Source of the DNA: Cepaea nemoralis
Lineage: Eukaryota > Mollusca > Gastropoda > Stylommatophora > Helicidae
Length of the DNA: 64,000 nucleotides
Assembly (NCBI GenBank): GCA_014155875.1
Contig: JACEFZ010027035.1
Location: 122,001-186,000 of the forward strand
Direction: 5' to 3'
Position numbers and translations under genes: made by a program. This document shows positions 48,245-60,000 of this stretch, one piece after another. A model generated the notes under the pieces. That model made no database searches, was not told the DNA's origin, and worked only from the letters and a program-made list of their open reading frames with translations. Every line of letters begins with the position of its first letter. The stretch's first letter is position 1.

Positions 48245-48960
48245 TATGCCACTGCTGACGATTATCGAAGTGTTTACTCATTGCAATAATTTAAAACCAA
48301 AACAACAGATCACTAGGCTTAGATGAAAGCAACAATAGGATTCTTCGTTGTTGGGAGCCAGTTATCCGAAAATCATTAACCTTATCCCGAGATCAGAGGT
48401 CGCAAGAAATATAAATAATCGTTTCGTGATGTAACATATTTCAAAGGTGCGGAAGCAAATTTATATCACCTATCTGCTGATAAGTAAAGTTAACTTGAAA
48501 ATCAAGAGATAAATAACATCTTGTAAGCAAGAACTTCAATATAATGCAGGACATCTCAGAAAACAAGAAACCATAGCGCAGGTTCTGGTCAGTCTTTAAT
48601 AAGTATGAGGTCTTGCAGCTGTTATTAGACAATGGGAGAATGAATATAGCAAACAGCAGACTCAAAGAATTTGGGGCGATTCATGTATGGAAGACTGGTA
48701 AAAGGGAACAAACATTTAAATCACAGATAACGCGGGAAACTTGAAGAAAAGAAACTAAATAAATATGATTTAAATAATAGCATAACCAGAGTCCAGAAAT
48801 AAATACACATAAGCTAACAGATAAGTAAAGAAAGACATGTCAACATGATGAACATGTTTGCAGATCTAAAAACAATGATGTGAAAGACATTAGACTTGTA
48901 TAACACCATATATTGGAAATAACAAGCTGCCATAATGATTGAAAATGAAGAAGGTCAATG
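48245..48960. other. No gene recognised
   Basis: AT-rich intronic sequence with no credible ORF, exon or recognised repeat on either strand. Confidence 0.4.
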
Positions 48961-48964
48961 TTGT

Positions 48965-49780
48965 TTGTCTATCAAGAATGATAATGACAATTCATTTCAT
49001 CCAGTGGGGTTGAAATTATAGAGCCGTGAGTTCTAAGATGGCTGATGAGGCATATTTTGGCTCGAAATGTTCTTTGACAATGTGGGCAAAGAATGCTTGA
49101 CGTTCCAGGAGGAGGATCTCCTGCAGTGGTTTTTCTGTCCAGCCTTTTCTTCACAGCTCTTGCAGTTCTGGTTGCTTCACAAGTGAATGCACCCTTGCGT
49201 AATGATGTACGCCACGAATTTGGGTATTTGGGAGCAATCTACCAGGTGTCAAAATGAATTCCAAAAGATTTCAGTGAGATTTTCAGAGTGTCTTTAAAGC
49301 GTTTCCTCTGGCCGCCTTGGGAGCGTTTACCACAACGCAGCTCGCCATAAAAATTCGTTTAGGAAGAATGTGATCTGGCATGCAAGTTAAGTGACCAGCC
49401 CAGCGAATCTGATTCTTCATTAGCAATGTGTGGATACTGGGTATGGACGCTATTTCTAGAACTTCAGTGTCTGGGATCTTGTCTTGCCATTTAATCTTCA
49501 GTAGCTTCCTAAGGCAGACTGTGTGGAAGTGGTTTAATTTCCTAGCGTATCGCTGTTAAACAGTCCAAATTTCACAAGCATATATCAGTTTCTGCAGGCT
49601 TATTCCATTTCTGTCCCATACATACTTGTACAATCTGATAAAGGCCGCGCTGGCCTTGGATATTCTTGCGTTCACTTCGTCATCGATTGTGGCAGCCTGT
49701 GACACAGATCTGCCAAGATAAGTGAATGCGTCCACAACACTTAGTCTATGACCATCTGTCATTTGTCATGTACCTCTGTA
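48965..49780 (-). mobile_element. RTE-C-like LINE 3' fragment with terminal zinc finger
   Basis: The minus strand reads from 49762 with AFTYLGRSVSQAATIDDEVN and YACEIWTV (49556-49762), then a broken region with WQDKIPDTEVLE-type sequence near 49480. It ends with a C2H2-like finger LCPHCQRTFRAKICLISHLR (49075-49015). The same layout ends the intact RTE-C ORF at 61021, but the sequence is clearly diverged, so this is a related subfamily. Stops and frameshifts are present. Confidence 0.7.
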
Positions 49781-50161
49781 TGGCAGAGGTGTCTTTGAGC
49801 CTGAGGAATTAAGGCCGCCTGGCTAGTACAGTCGCCGTGAACTGTGCAGGTTAGGATTTTCTTTTTGTCCCTGACAGACAAAACGAAAAACACAGACCTT
49901 TCACCTTACAGAGGATAAAAACCAGGGTCTCTCGAATAGAAGCCAGGCGTTCTAGCCATGTCGGCCAGACGTTCCTCCACATCCTAATAAAAGACGGTAC
50001 TTCTAGGATATAAAGCCAAGTAACAAATACTCATATGAGGAAAACAACATTCTTTACAATAGTAGATGACAGAGAAGAGTGGAGAGTGCTCTGCCAGACC
50101 AGTTCCCAGAAGAAAACGAACGACAATGTAAACAAGCAACACTCTACGGTCACAAACTTAC
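49781..50161. other. Intron 2 start; no repeat recognised
   Basis: Sequence between the LINE fragment and exon 2, downstream of its donor on the minus strand. A tRNA-like tcgaatagaagccaggcgtt word near 49935 hints at a SINE remnant, but too little is conserved to call it. Confidence 0.3.
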
Positions 50162-50370
50162 GCTGGCGAACTAATATTTCGCACCAAAGGAACGCCTTTT
50201 TTCCGCCGTAAGTTCAGCCGTCTCAAGAAGTCGTTGTAAGACTCATGGGGGTCTAGCTTCAGCAGACTGTTGTTGGTGTATCGGAGCTGGAACTTCATCA
50301 CGAACTTGTCCACTGCAGGAATCGTATAGTTGGTTCTTTGACTGCCATTGGTGTATTTGAGTTCTATATT
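50162..50370 (-). CDS. FAM20: FAM20-like kinase gene, exon 2 (209 bp)
   Basis: On the minus strand the acceptor tgtaattacag precedes 50370, and a consensus donor (GTAAGT) follows 50162. The interval is open over 69 codons in phase 0, with two bases carried over. It encodes VDKFVMKFQLRYTNNSLLK, then YNDFLRRLNLRRKKGVPLV. Four N-glycosylation sequons (NGS, NYT, NNS, NIS) suggest a lumenal or extracellular stretch, as expected for the stem of a type II Golgi protein. The entry phase matches the end of exon 1 and the exit phase matches exon 3. This stem region is poorly conserved in FAM20 proteins, so the assignment to the gene rests mainly on phase, strand and order. Confidence 0.68.
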
Positions 50371-51315
50371 CTGTAATTACACAATGTAGGCATTATAATA
50401 ACTGTATTCCCCTTCTATTTAAATTACCTGTGTAATATATCATTGTCTATTGACATCAGAAAACTAGTTTTAGGATGTTATAGACTGTCTAAACTATTGT
50501 TTGGATGTGAAGTCGTTTGCAAAAAAGAAAAAAAAAATAACTCTACGAGAACACGATTAAGACATCACTTAACTGACTTACTACCAGAAGCCGATACATT
50601 AGCGCAATTAACTACCCTGTTTTGCGCGAACCGGTACATCAGCTTGGTATAGCCAGTGCGTTATTTGTTTCATTTCTTTTATTTTCCGCAAATGTTAGTG
50701 CCTGGTAATTGAACAATTACACACTTAAAAGGCTGCCTTTCGATCAGTGTCAGCAAGATGCGCGGATTCATTATTTTTAGGACAAAATGAGTCTTTAAGT
50801 AGTTTTTTTTTATTATTTTAGAGCCTACTGGTTCTCGACCTCGTAGATTTACATCAAATTAAGCAAGATTGTGGCTTGAACGAGTTTTGAGAACGTTTGA
50901 CAGCGGGGGAAATGGGGAGTGTTGGAGACCGAGCGACGGAGGGAGAAACTGTTGGAGAAGTTGACAGAGTGGCGGGAGATATGATCAACGATCCAATATA
51001 TCGAGAAGAGGACTGAGTTTGTGGATCGGTTACGCCGCTCGATATGACACATGATGGTTTGTATTACATCGTGACATAGCACAGTGATTTGTTTTCTTGA
51101 CCAGTCGTTTGCGAAAACCAAGTGATAACTTCAACCATGGTCAGACTGGGATAACAGCAAGTTAATAGAGGTGTATCCAAACAAGAACACTAAGCAGGAA
51201 GCCAAAGAAGATTAATAAATCAACACAGAACTGGTGTCGTTAGCCGCTACACGCTGCTGGAGGGGATCTGAGCACTTATGGAATGAATGATTTGTTGTAC
51301 AATAAGGATGATCTG
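50371..51315. other. Intron 1, 3' part; no repeat recognised
   Basis: I see no ORF worth calling and no recognised element. The stretch 50860-51120 is moderately G/A-rich on the plus strand, of unknown meaning. Confidence 0.35.

Positions 51316-51395
<80 letters not shown>
51316..51395. repeat. (AACT)n microsatellite at the 3' end of RTE-C
   Basis: About 20 perfect AACT units directly abut the RTE-C 3' end (ccaatggaa on the minus strand). Confidence 0.95.
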
Positions 51396-51396
<1 letters not shown>

Positions 51397-53330
51397 TCCA
51401 TTGGCACCTTGCCGTCTTGACAGACGATAGTTTGTGCTTTAAAAAGGCATAATAACTTTTAACTATGGCGGTAGCGAGTGTGACTGATAAGGCCAATTTG
51501 CGCTGTAAATGTCCGTTCACAGTGGGTGCATGTGAACACGTGGTCATTTCCACCATCATGCACCATCTTACGTCTCAAACGCTTGGTGTGTGACTTTTCT
51601 GCAATAATTTTCTCCTTTGACTTTATTCCATTTCTGATATTTGCCCTCCATGCAACACGTTCAGCGGCGACTTGCTCCCAATGTGCATTATCAATGCCTG
51701 TATCAATCATGTCCCGCTTACACACATCTTTGTATCGTAGTAGAGGCCAACCCTGAGATCTCTTACCCATCTGTAATTCACCAAAAACGATATCCTTTGG
51801 TATTCTACCATCATCCATCCTCCTAAGATGTCCTATCCATCTAAGTCTACGAAGACTGAGCATGGAATAAACTGTCACACAACCTGATCTTTCCAATACT
51901 TCAGTATTTGTGATTTAGTCTTGCCACTTAATACCAAGAATTCTTCGCAGACACCGCATATGAAAGCTGTTTAAGTTGTTCTCTTGGTGTGAGTAAGTTG
52001 TCCAGGTTTCACTGCCATAGAGAAGAGTACTAAGGACACAGGCTTGATAGACAAGGACTTTTGTTTTGGCAGTAAGCTTCCTGTTCTCCCAGACTCTTTT
52101 TCTTAACCTGTTCATTGTTGTTGCTGCCTTACCAATCCGGATGTTGATTTCCTGATCTAGGGATAATTTGCTATTTACCACTGATCCTAGATATGTAAAA
52201 TGGTCTACTATCTCTAGTTCGGCGTCGTCAATAAAGATTGATGGTACCCCATGTGCACCTTGTGACATAATCTGTGTCTTCTTTTTGCTAATTGTTAAAC
52301 CAAATTCAGAACAAGCATTGGAGAATGCAGATAGTAGACATTGCAATTCTTCCTCAGAGTGGGTCGTAACTGCAGCATCATCTGCAAAAAGCAACTCTCT
52401 GATCAGTACTCTCCTAATTTTGGTCTTAGCCTTCAATCTCTGAGCATTGTAGAGGCCGCCATCTGAGCGTGAGTGAATGTATATACCACCATCCTGATCA
52501 TGAAATGCATATTTCAGTAGAAGTGAAAAGTATATTCCAAAGAGGGTGGGAGCTAGTACACAACCTTGCTTAACTCCACTCTTGATTTCAAATTCTTCAG
52601 AAGTTGCACCATCAAACTTGATTATACCCTTCATGCCTGTGTGGAACGATTCCACAATGGACAGAAGAGTTGGTGGGCAGCCAATCTTCTTTAGTGCCTT
52701 GAACAGACCCTCACGACTGACCAAATCAAACGCCTTTGTGAGGTCGATGAAGGCAATAAACAGTGGTTGATTCTGTTCACGGCATATTTCTTGCATTTGT
52801 CGCAATGAGAATATCATATCAGTGGTAGACCGGTTCTGTCGAAAGCCACACTGTGATTCGGGGTAGACTTGATCTCCTAGGACTTGAAGTCTGCGCAGAA
52901 CAATTCTGGCAAATACTTTTCCAACAATACACAGAAGTGAGATACCCCTATAGTTGTTGCAGTCGCTCCGATCTCCCTTGTTCTTGTACAGTGTTATGAT
53001 GCTTGAATCTTTGAAATCCTGTGGGACTTGTCCTTCACGCCAGCATAGCTCTATTAGCTGGTGGATCTGTATAGTGAGTGTGTCTTGCCCACTCCTGATA
53101 ACCTCTATTGGAATCCCATCCTTACCTGGAGCCTTGCCAGATGCAAGTTCATTTATAGCACACTTAACTTCTGTTATGGTGGGAAGTGTGTCCAGGTGGT
53201 CAAGAGTTGGTAGAGCCTCTATGGCGTTGAGGGCATCATCCGCTAGTTTGGTCTCACTTGAGTAAAGCTCCAAATAGTGCTCTACCCATCTGTCCATCTG
53301 CTGTTTCTTATCAGTGATGATTTCTCCAGT
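51396..53330 (-). mobile_element. RTE-C LINE, 5'-truncated, nearly identical to the intact copy
   Basis: The minus strand encodes a 460-residue frame (53297-51915) covering the whole RT. It has GKAPGKDGIPIEVI, FIAFIDLTKAFDLV, VKQGCVLAPTLFGIY and ELLFADDAAVTTH. A single AAA-to-TAA change after IKWQD (near 51917) cuts it, and the C-terminus continues in frame (51896-51459) to the zinc finger CTHCERTFTAQIGLISHTR. Only a handful of residues differ from the intact 57100-61084 copy. The element begins mid-gene and is flanked by AACT repeats on both ends. It lies in intron 1 of the FAM20-like gene, in the sense orientation. Confidence 0.88.
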
Positions 53331-53361
53331 AACTAACTAACTAACTAACTAACTAACTACC
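53331..53361. repeat. (AACT)n microsatellite at the 5' end of RTE-C
   Basis: About seven AACT units adjoin the truncated 5' end of the LINE, in the same phase and orientation as the array at 51316-51395. Confidence 0.9.
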
Positions 53362-53420
53362 TATTGTTCAATCTCCGAAGCAGCAGAAATTAGTTATTGT
53401 TCCATGAACGGGATTGATCT

Positions 53421-53521
<101 letters not shown>

Positions 53522-53899
53522 CAAGCTCTTAAGCCAGTATCATTGGAGTTCAGGTAGTGTAAACCTGATGAAGGCATCTATCGGGGTGAAGTTTGGTGTA
53601 GATGTTTTTCTCCCGACACGGTACAAACGTACAATCTGCATTGACTCTGCTTTCTCCTGTCCTCTCCACGCCTAACAAAATCACGTGGTATGCAAAAGCG
53701 GTACTGAAACTTGACTTTTCCGGAGAAATATATACGGATGGATGTAACACAAATCATAATTCAGTACTAGGCTGGAGAAAATGGTGGTTCTGAAATTCCA
53801 TTGTGTCAAACTAGCTTGTTTCTTCAGCGAGATGGTGCCGTTCTTTGTGAGGAGAGGGTTCGAATGCAATGTGTGGAGTGCGAAGTGATATGGTTGATT

Positions 53900-54105
53900 G
53901 TTTTTTCCTGGTGGGGAGGAGGAGACCTGATTGTCAAGGATGGGTGATGTGGTCAATATCATATGGACCGCCTTTACTTCCCCAAAACAACCTGGTACCA
54001 GTTTTAGCCTGGGTCAGCCTGTCAGTCCAGGTCAGTGTTTAGTATTAGTGTTTCGATGGGGATTTGAACACATGACCACAGGGCTGGTAGGAAAGCGTGT
54101 ATCTC
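53900..54105 (-). mobile_element. Probable tRNA-derived SINE (third family)
   Basis: The minus strand shows a B-box-like gtgttcaaatccccatcg near 54060, preceded by cctaccagccctgtggtc. It then runs through ggtaccaggttgttttgggg near 53990. It lies head to head with the next SINE-like sequence. The body is not shared with the other SINE families. Confidence 0.45.
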
Positions 54106-54420
54106 ATTAGGCCAGGTGACACAGTGGTTATTGCTTTTGCCTACCAAGATAGAGATCTGGGTTCAATATCTAACAGTGCCCGGATGATCCCCTCCTCCAG
54201 TTCCTCTCTGAGGTGGAACCGGCATCATGATATGGGTACGAGATAGTGCTTTTCTGGGAGTTGTCTGATAAGGAACGGCCACGAGGACGGGATCTGACGA
54301 CCACATCTCATTATGCCATATTTTATAGGCCAATAGGCATTCGGTGGGTAATGGGGTTAGTAACAACCGGCTGTCTTTACTCCAGAATACATTGCCTGAA
54401 ACCCAGCTTAGACCAGGTCG
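54106..54420 (+). mobile_element. Probable tRNA-derived SINE (third family, opposite orientation)
   Basis: An A-box-like caggtgacacagtggttatt lies at 54113-54132 and a B-box-like tctgggttcaatatct near 54147, correctly spaced for a tRNA-like promoter. Downstream sequence to about 54420 includes gaaacccagcttagaccagg. Only one copy in each orientation is seen, so the extent is approximate. Confidence 0.5.
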
Positions 54421-54557
54421 ACCTATGATCCGAGATCAATATTAAAATTCCGCCCCGATACGGGTGCGAACTCTTGATCACCGCCCGGCAGGCAACCATC
54501 CGTCATGGAACAACATTTACCTTTATGTATCTGACAAACAGAAAGGGATATTCTTAC

Positions 54558-54800
54558 CTGTGGGTTCATGTTAGACCGCTGTCTGTGTAGAATCTCTCCA
54601 GCCTCGGATGTATTACTTTGATGGCTGATGGCAGTCAATAGCATCAGTGATACATGCAGACAACATATTCCGAGTACTAACCACAGTAATATGTTAATTC
54701 TCCCTGAACGTAGAAGGCGCAACAAAAGCATAGGCGGCATGAAATTAACACTATTAGTATTAACATCTGTACTGTATGTTTGTTTTGCTTTGGTCTCCAT
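54558..54800 (-). CDS. FAM20: FAM20-like kinase gene, first coding exon (81 codons)
   Basis: The ATG at 54800 has a reasonable context (acaaATGG) and an in-frame stop 24 nt upstream, so it is the first possible start. The exon encodes 81 residues and ends NMNPQ at a donor (cag followed by gtaaga) in phase 0. Residues about 35-58 are a single hydrophobic segment (INILLWLVLGICCLHVSLML), preceded by Arg residues. This is a type II signal anchor for the secretory pathway. From memory, the FAM20C anchor has CALHIALDLL at the position of CCLHVSLMLL. The phase fits exon 2. FAM20 proteins are Golgi or secreted kinases. Any other type II Golgi enzyme could have such an anchor, so exon 3 carries the family call. 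Confidence 0.72.
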
Positions 54801-55290
54801 TTGTATGTTTACGGTGTATTTCTAGTGTTTGTTCACAAATTGATGTTGTTGCTATTTTACCAACTTGTGAGTTCTAATAATTTAATTGTAATATTTGTTT
54901 GTATGTGTCATTTCATCAGAATTAAATGAATGCGTAATTGTACTCAGCTGCCAGTTGCTATGTGCCAGTTGCTATGATCCTAAAAATATTTTCAGTTACC
55001 GAGGATTTATCTTAAAAACTGGGGCCCGTTCTTTCTGTAGGAACAACCGCGCAGTCGTGAGTAATATTCCACTTAAGTGAGTGATTTATGTTAAGGCAGG
55101 TTAAAAGATAAACAGAGAAGAATATTGTTGTGGTAAAGCTATAACATTGATACGGCTAGAAAAGTAACACTCGTTCAGGGTTGCCACCCACATATGCAGT
55201 CAAACTGTGTGTGACGTTTGTCAGCCAAGCTCGCTTTGGCGGGGTTTTCACTTACAGAAAGATCACATCGGAAAGCGTGTGTGTTTAATA
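54801..55290 (-). promoter_or_regulatory. Presumed 5' UTR/promoter side of the FAM20-like gene
   Basis: This roughly 490-bp stretch lies between the start codon and a hAT transposon. I see no clear TATA box, initiator or further exon. A 5' noncoding exon could equally lie beyond the hAT. The call is positional only. Confidence 0.25.
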
Positions 55291-55379
55291 CCATACACCA
55301 GGGGTCACCAAACGTTTTTCACGGCGGACCGGATAACTAATAAAATGACGAGCGCGGGCTGCACACATTTTGTACAGTA

Positions 55380-55622
55380 CTTGCGCCGTCTCCGTGGCGA
55401 AGGCCATACGGTCGCGGTTCGTAATCCAGTATACCCGCGTTCGAAACACAGCTGCGCGCAATTTGGTAGCAGATGGCGTTGCCCTGGAATTTTACGCTAT
55501 GGAATGGGTGCCGGTCGTTCAGAAAGCAATGACAAATTACTGAACGTAAACTTGCCAAGACATCAACAACAGTAAACATGCTGGTGTTGACTGCAAACGA
55601 CCTGTAAAGGATATGCAACTAA
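55380..55622 (+). mobile_element. tRNA-derived SINE with shared central domain
   Basis: An A-box-like ctccgtggcgaaggcc lies at 55390 and a B-box-like gcgttcgaaacacagc near 55438. The central domain is at 55517-55560 (aaagcaatgacaaattactg, cttgccaagacatc) and the 3' end cctgtaaaggatatgcaac is near 55618. It sits inside the 3' end of the hAT transposon. Confidence 0.75.
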
Positions 55623-55696
55623 AGCTAACAATACTTGCACTTCATAACGAAAGCTCTGGGAAAAAAGACGAAAATCTAAGTTAATAATGAATGAGT

Positions 55697-55750
55697 GGCA
55701 CACACACACACACGCACGCACGCACGCGCGCACACACACACACACACATT
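55697..55750. repeat. (CA)n/(CG,CA)n microsatellite
   Basis: CA repeats with an internal block of CACG/CGCG, near the hAT transposase 3' end. Confidence 0.9.
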
Positions 55751-56344
55751 TATTTACTACAAAAAATATATCAAAGAAGGCGACGTTAGCAAGAAGATAG
55801 TTACATCAGACCTAGTGTGCACATATCAGAATCTCACAAACTAAGCAGCAAAAAAAGGTTAGTGAGACTTGTGAAACTGATATTTGGCTTTCAAGATATC
55901 ATCAATGCGTGGTTTGGAATTGCTGCATCCAATCAAGAGAATTTCTGTCAAATGTTCTTCAGTCAATCTCGTTCTAGATGTTGACTTCACATACTTGATT
56001 TTTGAAAATGTTTGCTCACAGACATAAGTTGTTCCAAACACTGATGCCATATCAGCGGCAAATTTCTTCAGTTTCGGAAACTCAACTTCAGCGGTAAAAT
56101 TCAACAAGTTTTCCTACTTTATCTTCTCTTTAAAACAAGCCATTTGCTTGCAGATCAATGAGCTCCAATTGTAGTTCAACTGGCACATCATCAAGGTTAC
56201 AATCAAGTGGATTCAGGAACAGAAGAATGTCACTCTCAATTATGTCAACATCTAAAAATCTCTCCAAAAAATGCTTCTTCAAGTCATGAATAATATTTTT
56301 TTTTCTCGGAACATCGAGGTTGACATCTTCGGCGATTGTAGCGC

Positions 56345-56877
56345 ATAACTAGAGATGCCTTGAAGAGATTAGAACAAGAATTGCCATGGCGAAGATAGAC
56401 TTTTGCAAGATGAAAAACATACTGAACAATAAAAAGAGTGTTGAAGTGCTACATAGAACCTATACTATTATGTGGATGTGAAGGCGTGGACAATGAGCAG
56501 ACAAGCTGAAAAACATCTCATGGCTGTGGAAATGTGGTTTCTGAGGAAAATGCAAAGAATACCATGGACAGACATAAAAACCAATGATCACGTCCTATAA
56601 GGAACAAATGAAGATAGTAAGCTGATTAGAGACATTAGATGTAGACAGTCACATATTTTGAGCATGTTATGAGAAGAAATGAAGTGGAGAACTTGGTGAC
56701 AATTGGCAAGATCAAAGGGAGGAGACCATAGGGAAGGCCAAGAATTAAATACTTAGATTGCTTGACCACGTGGCATGGTCGAGACAGAAACACGGAGCTG
56801 ATCCATGACTCTGATGATCGAGTGAGATGGCAAAACATGACCGCCCACACTTATCGGCATGGCACATGATGGATGGA
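56345..56877 (+). mobile_element. RTE-B LINE 3' fragment inside the hAT transposase
   Basis: The plus strand matches the RTE-B C-terminal third: gatgccttgaagagattaga at 56354, a decayed frame including SRQAEKHLMAVEMWFLRKMQ near 56500, and the 3' end gtggcatggtcgagacag through ggcacatgatggatgg at 56875. hAT transposase coding sequence continues on both sides on the opposite strand. Confidence 0.8.
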
Positions 56878-57099
56878 ACGCAAAACCCTTTGAAACAATG
56901 AAAATGAGAAAAGCTTTCTCCTTCCAGTTGTGCTTCAAACAATGACAGCTTTCTCCGAAATCCTTTGATGATTCTATAGAGATCACAACTGAGGTTATCC
57001 TTTCCCTGAAGTTTTAAGTTAAGTTCATTCATGTGGGATGTGATGTCGACCAAAAATGACAACTTTGACAGCTTGGTAGGATCTGACAGCCGTGGATCA

Positions 57100-60000
57100 T
57101 CTCTCTCTCTCCAGTCAGTCAGGTCTTAGTCAGATATGACTGAGCTACCGTATAACAGTAGACGGTACTACCTGGTCTCTGTTAGCGCCGAACGTTGGGC
57201 GGCGCTTACCAAACCCGACACCCCACATTGTGCCAACGGCTTCGGGCGGAAGAGTGCAATTGGGAGGGTACAAGCCTTACCCTGGTGCGAGGAAATGCAA
57301 GCTAAAGACAAAATTGTCATGGCAGGGCAGACCAGGCCCTAAGCCTTGGTTGGCGACTGGTCTAGGATCGAAGCTCCGACAGGCGGACAGTTAGAGCATT
57401 GCTTTGCTGATCCGGCAGCTTCTGCAGCTTGTCTTGTTCCAGATGTAGGGGTGTTACCTTTCCTCTGGAGTGAACTAGGCGGGCCGAGAGAGGGATCATG
57501 CTGCATGGGCAACACATGATCTCTATATTTTAGCCCAGGCTTTGTGCTATGGAGAGGCAATAACTCCATCCCTGGTCTTAACTGGTCTCGGAATCAAAGC
57601 GAGAGGCAACTGTTACGGGTTATAAGTCCTTGTCAGTTGGCGTAGACATGGGGCGCCACGCGTTGCCTCTGACGGTGGGAGACACCTATAGGTGTCACTG
57701 ATCAGCTACCGCCCGCCTCAAGCTGGGCAGCCCCCAGCCAATTGGGTGCTGATCCGCCACAGCCTGCCTGCTTCAATGGGTGCTTGGGGCTAGGACAAAA
57801 TCTGAATCGCAGGCTGTAAAACCAATGCACCAGGTACAAACAAAAATAAAAATAGAAACCTCAAGCTACGGCTTGCAACCTGGAACGTGAGAACCATGTG
57901 TCCAGGATTTTCCACTGACTTGACCAATATTGACGATGTGAGAAAAACGGCTGTGATTGATGCCGAACTCAATCGTCTTAACATTGATATTGCTGGCCTG
58001 CAGGAGACTCGCCTCGCTGAGGAAGGGTCACTCAGGGAAAACAACTACACCTTTTTCTGGAAGGGTAGAGGGCAGGCAGAAAAAAGGCAACACGGTGTGG
58101 GCTTTGCAGTGAAGAATTCGCTACTGGGAATGATTGAAATTCCAGCAGGAGGAAATGAAAGACTATTATCCCTGCGCTTGGCAACCTCTTTTGGGTTTGC
58201 CACCATTATTACTGCATATGCACCGACACTCGATTCCTCTGATGATGTGAAGGATTTGTTCTATGAGGAGTTAGACTCCGTGATCAAGGCAGTTCCAAAA
58301 TCTGACTACATTTATATGCTCGGTGATTTCAATGCTCGTGTGGGCAAGGACTCAAGTTCATGGCCAGTGTGCCTTGGAAAATACAACATCGGTCGCATGA
58401 ATGAAAATGGGCAAAGGCTGCTGGAGCATTGCACCAGTAATGACCTATGTATTACAAACTCTTTTTTTAAAACAAAAGAGATGCATAAGGTCACATGGAA
58501 ACATCCAAGATCCGGCCATTGGCACCAGCTGGACTTCATCATCACACGGAGACAACATCTGAACCATATATCATTGACTCGTAGTTACCACAGTGCTGAC
58601 TGTGATACGGATCATTCTTTGGTTGTTGCAAGGGTTAGACTGAGACCAAAGAGAATCTACACAGCTAAACACAAATCTAGCCACATGATTAATATTATTA
58701 ACACTCATGATCCTGAAAAGTGCTTTCAGTTTCAACAGCAACTTGAAGATGCTTTCACTGATACACCAGAAAATTGTACAGTAAATGAAAAGTGGGGTCA
58801 AATTAAGGAAACTCTTTATAAAACTGCCGTAGGGGTTTACGGCACTGTGGATCATAAGAGGCAGGACTGGTTTGCGGCCAACAGCGAGACTCTGCAGCCC
58901 CTGATTGATAAGAAGAAGAAAGCTCTCTTAAGAAACAAGGAAAGACCAACGCGTAACACTCTGAGTGAGCTAAGGCAAGCTAGGAAGGATGTGCAAAAGG
59001 CTGCCAGGCAGTGTGCAAATGATTATTGGATCAAGTTATGTGAGTCCATTCAAATCGCAAGTGATAAGGGAGACATAAGAAGCATGTATGAAGGAATAAA
59101 GAAAGCCTGTGGTCCAGTGATCAAAAGAAGTGCACCATTGAAAACCTTGACTGGAGAAGTCATCACTGATAAGAAACAGCAGATGGACAGATGGGTAGAG
59201 CACTATTTGGAGCTTTACTCAAGTGAGACCAAACTAGCGGATGATGCCCTCAACGCCATAGAGGCTCTACCAACTCTTGACCACCTGGACACACTTCCCA
59301 CCATAACAGAAGTTAAGTGTGCTATAAATGAACTTGCATCTGGCAAGGCTCCAGGTAAGGATGGGATTCCAATAGAGGTTATCAGGAGTGGGCAAGACAC
59401 ACTCACTATACAGATCCACCAGCTAATAGAGCTATGCTGGCGTGAAGGACAAGTCCCACAGGATTTCAAAGATTCAAGCATCATAACACTGTACAAGAAC
59501 AAGGGCGATCGGAGCGACTGCAACAACTATAGGGGTATCTCACTTCTGTGTATTGTTGGAAAAGTATTTGCCAGAATTGTTCTGCGCAGACTTCAAGTCC
59601 TAGGAGATCAAGTCTACCCCGAATCACAGTGTGGCTTTCGACAGAACCGGTCTACCACTGATATGATATTCTCATTGCGACAAATGCAAGAAAAATGCCG
59701 TGAACAGAATCAACCACTGTTTATTGCCTTCATCGACCTCACAAAGGCATTTGATTTGGTCAGTCGTGAGGGTCTGTTCAAGGCACTAAAGAAGATTGGC
59801 TGCCCACCAACTCTTCTGTCCATTGTGGAATCGTTCCACACAGGCATGAAGGGTATAATCAAGTTTGATGGTGCAACTTCTGAAGAATTTGAAATCAAGA
59901 GTGGAGTTAAGCAAGGTTGTGTACTAGCTCCCACCCTCTTTGGAATATACTTTTCACTTCTACTGAAATATGCATTTCGTGATCAGGATGGTGGTATATA

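Noticed and set aside
51526..53265. Plus-strand frames across 51526-53265 and minus-strand frames across 58312-60954
   Set aside because: They are antisense shadows of the RTE-C ORF and appear identically in both copies.
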